Origin: Egibacteraceae bacterium
Lineage (GTDB): Bacteria > Actinomycetota > Nitriliruptoria > Euzebyales > Egibacteraceae
Assembly (NCBI GenBank): GCA_035540635.1
Contig: DATLGH010000021.1
Location: forward strand, 60,237-124,236
Length of the DNA stretch: 64,000 bases
Direction of reading: 5' to 3'
Position numbers and translations under genes: made by a program. The first letter of the stretch is position 1; each line of letters begins with the position of its first letter. Positions 49,412 through 56,663 of this stretch are shown here, piece by piece. Under the pieces are notes generated by a model, which was given only the letters and a program-made list of their open reading frames with translations, ran no database searches and was not told the origin of the DNA.

Positions 49412-49960
49412 TCATTCCTCGACACCCACGGCGGTGGCGACGACGCGGACGGTCGTCCCGGTGAACATCGGCCCGTTTCCGACGAGCCTGGAGGCGGTGT
49501 TGGCCAGGGATGCGAGAACGCCGAGGTTGTGGTCGTAGGCCGCCGTGACCGCCACGACGGTGCCGGGCCCGGTGGCGCAGGGCTGGCGCTGCACGTTCGT
49601 GTCGGCGGGGTCGTGGACGCGCACCTCGAGGCTCGGGTTGCCGGCGGCGGCGCGGAGGTACGCCTCGACCTCGGCGACCGACGGGCGCCGGCGGGCGTCC
49701 AGCGGGCAACCGCTGCCCGGCTGGTCGAACACGCACCCTGGCGTCCCCGCGACGCAGGGGTTGGTCTCCACCTTCGTGGCGAAGCGGACGGCCTCACCGG
49801 TGGCGCGGCCGAGCGTCGTGTGCCCGACGAACAGGCTGAACACCGGCAGCGCACCCACGGCGAGCACGAGCAGGAGCCCGAGGACGACCGCCATCTCGAC
49901 TATGGCAACGCCGGAATCGGCGTGAATGGCAACGCCGGAATCGGCGCGAAGGCGTCTCAC
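49412..49960 (-). CDS. TadE-like minor pilin with duplicated leader
   Basis: 182 residues from GTG 49960, overlapping the upstream stop (GTGA). The N-terminus reads ADSGVAIHADSGVAIVEMAV: the usual TadE leader end and Glu+5-type motif (G|VAIVEM) is preceded by an extra copy of ADSGVAI produced by a 24-bp tandem repeat. A hydrophobic helix follows (VVLGLLLVLAVGALPVFSLFV), then an exported domain with four Cys. Minor pilins of this kind cap or regulate the Flp fibre. Confidence 0.87.
   Translation of the reverse strand: MRRLRADSGVAIHADSGVAIVEMAVVLGLLLVLAVGALPVFSLFVGHTTLGRATGEAVRFATKVETNPCVAGTPGCVFDQPGSGCPLDARRRPSVAEVEAYLRAAAGNPSLEVRVHDPADTNVQRQPCATGPGTVVAVTAAYDHNLGVLASLANTASRLVGNGPMFTGTTVRVVATAVGVEE
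49902..49949 (-). repeat. 24-bp tandem duplication in the tadE-like leader
   Basis: Two adjoining 24-base units (49902-49925 and 49926-49949) agree at 23 of 24 positions (tga against cga at the end). They duplicate the coding sequence for ADSGVAI plus one residue just before the processing site. Confidence 0.9.
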
Positions 49961-50373
49961 TCGACCACCCGCCGGGTCGTCGTGGTGAACGTGTAGGAGC
50001 CGCCGAAGCCGCCGCCCGTCATCGCGCTGAGCAGGCCGGCGGCCGGGTTGGTCCAGACGTAGGACACCGTCACGCCGACGCGCCCCCCGCCACGGCAGGG
50101 CGAGGGCGAGCAGACGCGCTGCACCGCGGTGGGGATGAAAAGGATCGCGCCGTCGGCGGCGGCCTGGGCGACCTGTGCGTCGGTGGCGTAGGTGCGCGTC
50201 GCGAGGTCGGTGGGGACGGCGGCGACCCGGGTGGCGTGCTCCGCGCCGCGCAGGAGCAGCGCGTTCATCGTGAACGCGAGGGCGCCGGTGACGACCATGC
50301 CCACGATGCCGAGGACGATGGGCAGCGCGAGGGCGAACTCGACCGCGGCCCCTCCCCGCTCGCGGCTCATCAC
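49957..50373 (-). CDS. TadE-like minor pilin
   Basis: 138 residues from GTG 50373; ATG 50370 is directly next to it and equally likely. The leader SRERGGAAVEFALALPIVLG is a standard TadE N-terminus: short basic leader, GG processing site, Glu at +5 and a hydrophobic helix. The exported part has Cys pairs (RVCSPSPCRGG) and a Gly/Thr-rich end. Overlaps both neighbours by four bases. Confidence 0.9.
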   Translation of the reverse strand: MMSRERGGAAVEFALALPIVLGIVGMVVTGALAFTMNALLLRGAEHATRVAAVPTDLATRTYATDAQVAQAAADGAILFIPTAVQRVCSPSPCRGGGRVGVTVSYVWTNPAAGLLSAMTGGGFGGSYTFTTTTRRVVE

Positions 50374-51512
50374 CGCACCAGCGTGGCGCGGAAGAGGCCC
50401 CGCGCCGCCAGGACCGACGGGAGCGCGTCGCTGACGGTCACCGTCCCGTCGAGCAGCGTCGTCGCCGGGACGACGACCCCGTCGACGACGGGGATGCGCG
50501 TCGCGCCGAGGAGGCTCGACAGGAGGCTGCTCGACGACGACAGCCCGGCCATGACGACGAGGACGTCCTCGTTGTTCGCCGCGGCGGACTCGATGATCTC
50601 CCACTGCGTGGGAGCCGCGCTGCCGTCGGGCGGCGGGTCGTAGAGGTCGGCGAGGTCGATCCGCAGCTCGCGGAGGGCGTCGGCGACGGGTCGCAGCTGC
50701 GTCGGCAGTGCCGCGGCGACGGTGTCGAGCGTGGTGAGCGCGGGGTCACGGGGGACGGCGAGCGCGGGGTTGGCGTCGAACCGGCAGCCCGTGACGTTGT
50801 TCAGCAGGGACAGGTCCCCGAGGATGTTGCGCAGCGGCTCGGTGAACGTCCCCACGGTGACGCCGAGCAGGCCGATGATGTTCCCCTGGCAGATGACCGT
50901 GTCGTCGACGTCGATGACCGGCGCCAGGACCGCGTTCTTGAACCGGCGGCGGGCGATGGCGGTGGCCTCGAGCCGGCCGGGGGCCGAGGGGCTGAGCAGG
51001 CCGCGCAGCGGCGGGTCGAGGTCGCTGCCGGCGGTGACCGTCACGTGCGGCTTGGCGATGGACGGCAGCAGGGCGGGCACGTCGACTACCCGGTTCAGCG
51101 GGTGCAAGCCGGTCAGGGGCAGCACTCCGAGCCCCTGTTGGAGGGCGGTGGCGAGGTTGCCGGTGTAGGCAACCGGCGACGCGGAGCACGTGACGGTGTC
51201 GGCGAAGCCCGAGGTGAGCGCCGCCTCCTGGAGGTTCATTTCCACCACGGCGCAGCCGCCCATCTGCACGGTCGCGCCCGAGGGCGACAGGTCGCTGAGC
51301 ACCGGGCTCGTGATGCCGCCGAGATCGGCGAGCGGAAGCTGGGCGGCCGCCGCGAGCGCCCCGGCGTCCGCGGCGCGCTGCAGCTCGCGCTCGCCGCCGG
51401 CCATGGTGAGGCCGGCGAAGCCCAGGGCGCTGAACGCGAGCAGCGCGGGAAGCAGCACACCGGCGAGCACGGCGATCCCGCCGCGCTCGTCGGTGTGCAT
51501 GCTCCCCCGCAT
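50370..51512 (-). CDS. TadG-like pilus-associated protein
   Basis: 380 residues from ATG 51512 (GGGGGAAGG upstream); an ATG at 51500 is also possible. N-terminal TDERGGIAVLAGVLLPALLAFSALGF is a TadG-like Tad-domain start, followed by MAGGERELQRAADAGALAAA, the typical helix continuing into the exported region. The remaining 320 residues are extracytoplasmic, with several Cys and long Leu-rich segments. No von Willebrand MIDAS motif is evident, so it is a shorter TadG type. Confidence 0.83.
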   Translation of the reverse strand: MRGSMHTDERGGIAVLAGVLLPALLAFSALGFAGLTMAGGERELQRAADAGALAAAAQLPLADLGGITSPVLSDLSPSGATVQMGGCAVVEMNLQEAALTSGFADTVTCSASPVAYTGNLATALQQGLGVLPLTGLHPLNRVVDVPALLPSIAKPHVTVTAGSDLDPPLRGLLSPSAPGRLEATAIARRRFKNAVLAPVIDVDDTVICQGNIIGLLGVTVGTFTEPLRNILGDLSLLNNVTGCRFDANPALAVPRDPALTTLDTVAAALPTQLRPVADALRELRIDLADLYDPPPDGSAAPTQWEIIESAAANNEDVLVVMAGLSSSSSLLSSLLGATRIPVVDGVVVPATTLLDGTVTVSDALPSVLAARGLFRATLVR

Positions 51513-51537
51513 CGGCCTTCCCCCGTCGGCACCTTGC

Positions 51538-51732
51538 CTACGGGCAGGTACCACCGAGCTCGGTGACGACCGTGCAGAACGTCGTGCTGATCTGCCCGCC
51601 GAGGACGCCGACGACGCCGACGATGACCGCGGCGATGAGCGCGACCATGAGGCCGTACTCGACGGCGGTGGCACCGTCGTCCTCGACGGACAGGCGCGCG
51701 GCGAGCTGGCGGAGGACGTGAACGAGGAGCAT
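51538..51732 (-). CDS. flp: Flp-type pilin
   Basis: 64 residues from ATG 51732, with a good AGAAGGGA ribosome-binding site. A 20-residue leader ends in EDDG, then ATAVEYGLMVALIAAVIVGV: cleavage after Gly20, Glu25 at +5 and Tyr26, the Flp hallmark. The tail has a Cys pair (TTFCTVVTELGGTCP). Major pilin of the Tad pilus. First gene of the operon flp-tadG-tadE-tadE-cpaB-cpaE-tadA-tadB-tadC; no prepilin peptidase (TadV) is in the window. Confidence 0.93.
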   Translation of the reverse strand: MLLVHVLRQLAARLSVEDDGATAVEYGLMVALIAAVIVGVVGVLGGQISTTFCTVVTELGGTCP

Positions 51733-51840
51733 TGGACAATCCCTTCTACGGACACGCGGGAGGGGGGTCCCGCTGCTGCCTGAAGTGTCGGCGTCCGCCT
51801 CGTCCCGACTCCATAGCACAGCGGGCCTAATTGTACTGCG
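51733..51840 (-). promoter_or_regulatory. Promoter and leader of the flp/tad operon
   Basis: TACAAT (51835-51830, minus strand) is the best -10 in an unusually AT-rich stretch; no good -35. The leader includes CGCCGACACTTCAGG (51793-51779), close to the motif shared by the two subtilase leaders, then a GCGGGA/TCCCGC hairpin near 51757-51774 and the ribosome-binding site. Confidence 0.5.
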
Positions 51841-51921
51841 AGTTATGACTAGACTACTGTGCGTAATACCCAAATGCCCCGGAAGTGCGGCTCCCGCCGC
51901 GGTGATCGCCCCCGCGGCTGG

Positions 51922-52671
51922 CTACGCGACGGCCTCGAGCAGCTGGTCGGGGATGTCGAAGTTCGCGTAGACGTTCTGCACGTCGTCGCAGTCGTCGAGC
52001 GCCTCGAGCAGGCGCAGGACCGCCCTGGCCTGCGCCTCGTCACGCACGGGCACCGACACGCTCGGCAGCATCGTCGACTCCGAGGAGATGACCCGCACCC
52101 CCGCCTCCTCGAGCGCGGCGCGGACCGCGGCGAGGTCCCCCGGGTCCGTCGTCACGGTGAAGGTGTCGCCGTCGTGTCGGACGTCGGTGATGCCCGCGTC
52201 GAGACCGGCGAGCAGGATGTCGTCCTCGCTGACCTCCCCCGCCGGGACGAGGATGACGCCGGTTCGCGTGAACAGGTAGTTGACCGCCCCGGGCTCGGCC
52301 ATGCTGCCGCCGTTGCGGTTGAACGCCGCCCGGACCTCGCTCGCCGCCCGGTTGCGGTTGTCGGTCAGGCACTCGACGTAGAGGGCGACCCCGCCGGGCG
52401 CGTAGCCCTCGTAGTAGACCGTCTCGTAGCTGACGCTGTCGTCCTCGCCCGCGGCGCGCTTCAGGGCCCGCTCGATGTTCTCCTTCGGCATCGAGCTGTC
52501 CTTGGCCTTCTGGACCGCGTCGGCCAGGGTGGGGTTGGCGTCCGGGTCGGAGCCCCCCGTCTTCGCCGCGGCCTCGATGCCGCGGATCAGCCGCCCGAAG
52601 AGCTTGCCCCGCTTCGCGTCCTGGGCGCCCTTCTTGCGCTTGATCGTCGACCATTTGCTGTGACCGGACAT
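51922..52671 (-). CDS. yebC: YebC/PmpR-family regulator
   Basis: 249 residues, full length for the family: MSGHSKWSTIKRKKGAQDAK start, FGRLIRGIEAAAK, NPTLADAVQKAKDSSMPKEN, GGSMAEPGAVNYLF and DITDVRHDGD-like segments. Cytoplasmic DNA- or ribosome-associated protein; recent work links YebC types to translation of difficult sequences. The ATG has TAAGGT seven bases upstream and no ribosome-binding site. Separated from pdxT by only 10 bp, so the promoter lies over the pdxT 3' end. Confidence 0.95.
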   Translation of the reverse strand: MSGHSKWSTIKRKKGAQDAKRGKLFGRLIRGIEAAAKTGGSDPDANPTLADAVQKAKDSSMPKENIERALKRAAGEDDSVSYETVYYEGYAPGGVALYVECLTDNRNRAASEVRAAFNRNGGSMAEPGAVNYLFTRTGVILVPAGEVSEDDILLAGLDAGITDVRHDGDTFTVTTDPGDLAAVRAALEEAGVRVISSESTMLPSVSVPVRDEAQARAVLRLLEALDDCDDVQNVYANFDIPDQLLEAVA

Positions 52672-52678
52672 GACGCGG

Positions 52679-52684
52679 ACCTTA
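52679..52684 (-). promoter_or_regulatory. Leaderless-type -10 (TAAGGT) before yebC
   Basis: TAAGGT (52684-52679, minus strand), seven bases before the ATG. It overlaps the pdxT stop. Confidence 0.5.
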
Positions 52685-53386
52685 GCATCGGGGGGTCGCG
52701 GACGCCGGGCTTGACCGCGGCAGCGACGTGACGAACAGCCGGTGGAGGCGGGGATCTCCGGACAGCTCGGGGTGGAACGCCGACGCGAGCACCCGACCCT
52801 GGCGGACGACGACGGCCCTTTCCCCGGCGGGGGTCGCCACCGACGCGAGGACCTCGACGCCCGGGCCGACCTCCTCGAACCACGGCGCCCTGATGAACAC
52901 CGCCCGCAGGGGCCCGCCGTCGACGCCGGCCACCTCGAGGTCGGCCTCGAAGCTCGTCACCTGCCGGCCGAAGGCGTTGCGCCGGGCGACGGTGTCGAGG
53001 ACGCCGAGCAGCGGCTGGTCGCTGGCCCGCCCGTCGGCGAGCAACGCCCCCCGCCCGAGCAGGATGGCGCCCGCGCACGTCCCGAACGCCGCCAGGCCGG
53101 CGCGGATCCGCTCGCGCAGCGGCTCGAGCAGCCCGTACATGCCGGCGAGCTTGCCGATGGTGGTCGACTCCCCGCCGGGTACCAGGATGGCGTCGAGGGC
53201 GTCGAGGTCGGCGGGCCGCTTCACGAGCACGCCGCGAGCCCCGACCCGGTCGAGCATCCGCAGGTGCTCGAGGACGTCGCCCTGCAGGGCGAGGACGCCG
53301 ACACGCGGTCCCTCCGCCGCGTCCGCGCCCTCCACCGGGCCGCGCGCGAGCGGCTCCCCCGGGACGCGAGCGGGTCTGTCCGCCAT
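52682..53386 (-). CDS. pdxT: Pyridoxal 5'-phosphate synthase glutaminase subunit PdxT
   Basis: 234 residues from ATG 53386; frames upstream would overlap its own promoter. Class I glutaminase: VGVLALQGDVLEH near the start, PGGESTTIGKL, nucleophile Cys in AFGTCAGAILL, and the His/Glu pair in ASAFHPEL. Supplies ammonia to PdxS for vitamin B6 synthesis. The first 30 residues are a non-family extension. TACGCT six bases before the ATG suggests a leaderless mRNA. pdxS is nearby but separated by a DUF4383 gene on the other strand. Confidence 0.94.
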   Translation of the reverse strand: MADRPARVPGEPLARGPVEGADAAEGPRVGVLALQGDVLEHLRMLDRVGARGVLVKRPADLDALDAILVPGGESTTIGKLAGMYGLLEPLRERIRAGLAAFGTCAGAILLGRGALLADGRASDQPLLGVLDTVARRNAFGRQVTSFEADLEVAGVDGGPLRAVFIRAPWFEEVGPGVEVLASVATPAGERAVVVRQGRVLASAFHPELSGDPRLHRLFVTSLPRSSPASATPRC

Positions 53387-53392
53387 ACGCCA

Positions 53393-53398
53393 AGCGTA
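53393..53398 (-). promoter_or_regulatory. Leaderless-type -10 (TACGCT) before pdxT
   Basis: TACGCT (53398-53393, minus strand), six bases before the ATG. Confidence 0.45.
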
Positions 53399-53478
53399 TC
53401 GGCGCAATCCGCCCGCCCGCGTGCGCCGAACCCCCCGTGAATCAATCGTCCGACCTCGCCACGAAGGAGGCACAGGTC

Positions 53479-53886
53479 ATGAGCATCAACCAGATCTTCG
53501 GCTACGCGTTCGGAGCGGTCTACGTCGCCGTGGGACTGCTCGGCTTCGCCGTCACCGGTGGCGTGGGGTTCGTGTCGCCGGAAGGAGGGCTCCTGCTCGG
53601 CATCTTCGAGGTGAACCCGCTGCACAACATCGTCCACCTCGCCGTCGGCGCCGGCTTCATCCTCGGCGCGGTCGGCGGGCTCGGGTCCGCCCGGCTCGTG
53701 AACACCGCGATCGGCGTGGTCTACGTGGCGGTGGCCTTCCTCGGCGTCATCGTGCCGGAGAGCTCCCAGGCGAACCTGCTCGCGCTCAACGTCGCCGACC
53801 ACGCGCTGCACTTCGCCACCGGCGCGCTGGCCCTCGGCGTCGGCCTCGCCGCCGACCGCAGCCGGGAGGCCATCGCGGTCAGGTGA
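53479..53886 (+). CDS. DUF4383 membrane protein
   Basis: 135 residues from ATG 53479, with a perfect AAGGAGG site; a start at 53437 would lie before that site. Four hydrophobic helices with the family pattern: YAFGAVYVAVGLLGF, NPLHNIVHLAVGAGFIL and NVADHALHFATGALAL. The conserved His residues in helices two and four (HNIVH, DHALH) are typical. Function unknown. It is the only plus-strand gene between pdxT and pdxS and splits that pair. Very common in actinobacteria. Confidence 0.87.
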   Translation: MSINQIFGYAFGAVYVAVGLLGFAVTGGVGFVSPEGGLLLGIFEVNPLHNIVHLAVGAGFILGAVGGLGSARLVNTAIGVVYVAVAFLGVIVPESSQANLLALNVADHALHFATGALALGVGLAADRSREAIAVR

Positions 53887-53951
53887 GCGCCTGGCGCTTT
53901 CCCACACGGACGCTGGTGACGGGGCAGCTGCGGGAGCGCCTCCCCCCGGAT

Positions 53952-53985
53952 GCTGGTAGGCGGCGCGCCGCAGCCGCCTACCAGC
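53952..53985. terminator. Bidirectional hairpin between DUF4383 gene and pdxS
   Basis: 13-bp perfect stem (gctggtaggcggc and complement) with an 8-base loop between convergent genes. The downstream arm starts a 24-base stretch that is repeated, with two mismatches, at the 3' end of pdxS. Confidence 0.7.
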
Positions 53986-54064
53986 CACCCTCGGCGAGCC
54001 GGTTGTCCACACCGTGGGCAACCCGCTCGCCCGAGCTGGCTTCCGGGAAGCCGCCGGTGGGCGC

Positions 54065-54958
54065 CTACCAGCCTCGCTCGGCGAGCGCGACGCCGGGGTC
54101 GGTGAGCCCGACCATCGCCTCGCCGAGGTCGCGGCTGACCTTCGCGACGACGTCGGGGTCGGTGAAGTACGTCGTCGCCTCGACGATCGCGCGGGCTCGG
54201 CGGGCGGGGTCGCCCGACTTGAAGATGCCCGAGCCGACGAACACCCCGTCGGCGCCGAGCTGCATCATGAGCGCCGCGTCGGCGGGGGTGGCGATCCCCC
54301 CCGCGGTGAAGAGCACGACCGGCAGCTTGCCGGTCTCGGCCACCTCGGTCACGAGCTCGACCGGGGCGCGCAGGTCACGCGCCTCGGCGTAGCGCTCCTC
54401 CTCGCTCAGGCCGGCGAGGCGGCGGATGCCGCCGGTGATGGACCGCATGTGGCGGACGGCCTCGACGACGTTGCCCGTGCCGGCCTCGCCCTTGGAGCGG
54501 ACCATGGCCGCGCCCTCGGCGATGCGCCGCAGGGCCTCGCCGAGGTTCGTCGCCCCGCACACGAACGGCACCGTGAACCGGTGCTTGTCGATGTGGTGGG
54601 CCTCGTCGGCGGGGGTGAGGACCTCGGACTCGTCGACGTAGTCGACGCCGATGGCCTGGAGCACCTGCGCCTCGACGAAGTGGCCGATGCGGGCCTTGGC
54701 CATGACGGGGATCGACACGGCCGCCATGATCTCTTCGATCATGGCCGGGTCGCTCATCCGGGCGACGCCGCCGTCGGCGCGGATGTCGGCGGGCACCCGC
54801 TCGAGGGCCATGACCGCGACCGCGCCGGCCTCCTCGGCGACGCGCGCGTGGTCGGCGGTGACGACGTCCATGATGACCCCGCCCTTGAGCATGTCGGCGA
54901 GGCCCCGCTTGACGGTTGACGAGCCGCGAAGCTGCGGCCCCGACTGCTTGTCGTCCAT
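54065..54958 (-). CDS. pdxS: Pyridoxal 5'-phosphate synthase synthase subunit PdxS
   Basis: 297 residues from ATG 54958. TIM-barrel enzyme with [37 protein letters not shown] (catalytic Lys), [39 protein letters not shown] and [14 protein letters not shown]. Forms PLP from ribose 5-phosphate and glyceraldehyde 3-phosphate with ammonia from PdxT. TAGGCT eight bases before the ATG and no ribosome-binding site: likely leaderless. Confidence 0.97.
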   Translation of the reverse strand: MDDKQSGPQLRGSSTVKRGLADMLKGGVIMDVVTADHARVAEEAGAVAVMALERVPADIRADGGVARMSDPAMIEEIMAAVSIPVMAKARIGHFVEAQVLQAIGVDYVDESEVLTPADEAHHIDKHRFTVPFVCGATNLGEALRRIAEGAAMVRSKGEAGTGNVVEAVRHMRSITGGIRRLAGLSEEERYAEARDLRAPVELVTEVAETGKLPVVLFTAGGIATPADAALMMQLGADGVFVGSGIFKSGDPARRARAIVEATTYFTDPDVVAKVSRDLGEAMVGLTDPGVALAERGW

Positions 54959-54966
54959 TACTGCCG

Positions 54967-54972
54967 AGCCTA
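54967..54972 (-). promoter_or_regulatory. Leaderless-type -10 (TAGGCT) before pdxS
   Basis: TAGGCT (54972-54967, minus strand), eight bases before the ATG. It overlaps the end of the DUF3048 gene. Confidence 0.55.
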
Positions 54973-56007
54973 CCCGCCGGCGGGGGTGGTGGCGACGGTG
55001 ACGCTGCCCGCGTTCGGGACCAGCTCGACCCAGGTGCGCCCGGGGCTCAAGGGGAGGGGCTGGCCCTCCGGGGTCAGCCATTCGAAGTGGCTGTCCGGCG
55101 CGGTCTTGCGCCATCGCGCGGGGAAGCTGCGCCCGTCGCGGAGGATGGTGGCGTCACCCTCGCCGATGGCGTTCACCTCGGGGACGGGGTTGCCGCCCGC
55201 GTCGACGCCGGCGCCGTCGAAGGCGCTCACCCGCGCGATGACGACGGTGTCGGCCGACAGCTGCTCGCCGTCGGCGCGGGTGTGCGGGCCGCCCTCCTGG
55301 CTGCGCACCCACGCGTTCTGGCCGGCATCCCAGTCCCACGCCGCCGCGTAGAACGGGCTGTAGACGAGCTGCGCCGCGCTCGCCTCCTGCCCGCCCTCCA
55401 GCGGGGCGGCGTCGAACGGCCACGGGGCGGTGGCCGGCGGGAGGTCGCCCGCCGCGTTGGCCAGCGCCACGGTCGAAGCCATGAGGTTGTGCGGCGACGG
55501 CCGGTTGCGGTCGCGGGTGAACGCCTCAGCCTGGCCCTCCTCGTAGACGAGCAGCCCCGCGCCACGCAGCTCCACGTAGGTCGGTCCGGCCGCGCCGGAG
55601 ATGCCGAAGACGGGCGAGAAGGCCGGGAGGATCTGCGCGTCGACGTCCCTGCCCGAGCGCACCGGCCCGGCCTCCTCGGGCAGGGCGCTGTGGTAGAGGG
55701 CGATGAACCGGGTGGTGCCGCCCTCGACGACCTCGGTGAACAGGATGTCGGCCACCTCGAGCGCGAGCTGCGGGCGGGCCATCGGCGCGTTGTCGACCTT
55801 GAGGGCCACGACGGGGCGCTGGAGCACGCCCGGGTCGTCGACCTCGACCCCCGTAAGCGGCGCGACGATCGGTTCGTCCGGCGTCGGCGCGGCGGGCGGG
55901 TCGTCGGGCCCGCCCGCGGTCGGATCGGTTCCCTGGCAGCCGGTCAGGCCGATGGCCAGCACGGTGGCGACCGCGGCGAAGGCCGCCGCGGCAGGAGCAC
56001 GGCGCAC
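54970..56007 (-). CDS. DUF3048 (YerB-like) lipoprotein
   Basis: 345 residues from GTG 56007 with GAGGAG nine bases upstream; an in-frame GTG at 56046 is less likely. Lipobox LTGC near residue 21-24 after a short hydrophobic signal ([15 protein letters not shown]). DUF3048 body: [44 protein letters not shown] (broken family blocks), [22 protein letters not shown] and [12 protein letters not shown] end. Attached to the outer face of the membrane; function unknown. TACACT at 56058-56053 may be its promoter. Confidence 0.88.
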   Translation of the reverse strand: MRRAPAAAAFAAVATVLAIGLTGCQGTDPTAGGPDDPPAAPTPDEPIVAPLTGVEVDDPGVLQRPVVALKVDNAPMARPQLALEVADILFTEVVEGGTTRFIALYHSALPEEAGPVRSGRDVDAQILPAFSPVFGISGAAGPTYVELRGAGLLVYEEGQAEAFTRDRNRPSPHNLMASTVALANAAGDLPPATAPWPFDAAPLEGGQEASAAQLVYSPFYAAAWDWDAGQNAWVRSQEGGPHTRADGEQLSADTVVIARVSAFDGAGVDAGGNPVPEVNAIGEGDATILRDGRSFPARWRKTAPDSHFEWLTPEGQPLPLSPGRTWVELVPNAGSVTVATTPAGG

Positions 56008-56052
56008 GAAGAACTGCTCCTCTGCAAGAGGGTTCGGTTCGGTTACCGTCCG

Positions 56053-56058
56053 AGTGTA
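56053..56058 (-). promoter_or_regulatory. Candidate -10 (TACACT) for the DUF3048 gene
   Basis: TACACT on the minus strand about 45 bases before the GTG. The gene also has a ribosome-binding site. Confidence 0.35.
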
Positions 56059-56095
56059 CGCGGGACGGCGGGTGCGGCCGGAACCGGCCACCCGG

Positions 56096-56650
56096 TCAGA
56101 AGCGCACCTCGACCGGGCTGCGGCTGTCGGGGTCGGCCTCGAAGTAGTCGTAGGAGCCGAAGCTGCCGAGCGCGGCGACGACGTTGAAGGGGATGGACTG
56201 GCGGCGGGTGTCGTAGCGGCGGACAGCGTCGTTGTAGCCCTGGCGCGCGAAGGCGATGCGGTCCTCGGTGTTGGTGAGCTCGTCCTGCAGCTGCTGGAAG
56301 TTGCGGTTCGCCTTGAGGTCGGGGTACGCCTCGGCGACGGCGCGGAGGTTGAACAGCGCCTGGCTGAGCTCGTTCTCGGCCCGGGCCTGGTCGGCGGCGT
56401 TGTCGGCGGCCATCGCCGCTGCGCGTGCGCGGGTGACCGCGTCCAGGGTCTCCCGCTCGTGGCTCGCGTAGCCCTTCACCGTCTCGACGAGGTTGGGGAT
56501 GAGGTCGTAGCGGCGCTTGAGCTGCACGTCGATGCTCGCCCAGGCGTTCTCGACGGCGTTGCGCAGGGCGACGAGCCCGTTGTAGGCGAGGACCAACCCC
56601 CCGACGAGCAGCCCCCCGACGACGAGGGCGACGATCAGCGTGGTGGTCAT
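56096..56650 (-). CDS. lemA: LemA family protein
   Basis: 184 residues. A single N-terminal helix (TLIVALVVGGLLVGGLVLAYNGLV) followed by LRNAVENAWASIDVQLKRRYDLIPNLVETVKGYASHERETL (family block, broken), AENELSQALFNLRAVAEAYPDLKAN and FNVVAALGSFG with a short end. Outside-facing helical bundle; function poorly known. Before the IS inserted, the start lay 9 bases after the pimA stop, so lemA was probably part of the pimA operon; now its transcription must come through or from the IS. Confidence 0.93.
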   Translation of the reverse strand: MTTTLIVALVVGGLLVGGLVLAYNGLVALRNAVENAWASIDVQLKRRYDLIPNLVETVKGYASHERETLDAVTRARAAAMAADNAADQARAENELSQALFNLRAVAEAYPDLKANRNFQQLQDELTNTEDRIAFARQGYNDAVRRYDTRRQSIPFNVVAALGSFGSYDYFEADPDSRSPVEVRF

Positions 56651-56663
56651 CGGGTCAGTCTAG

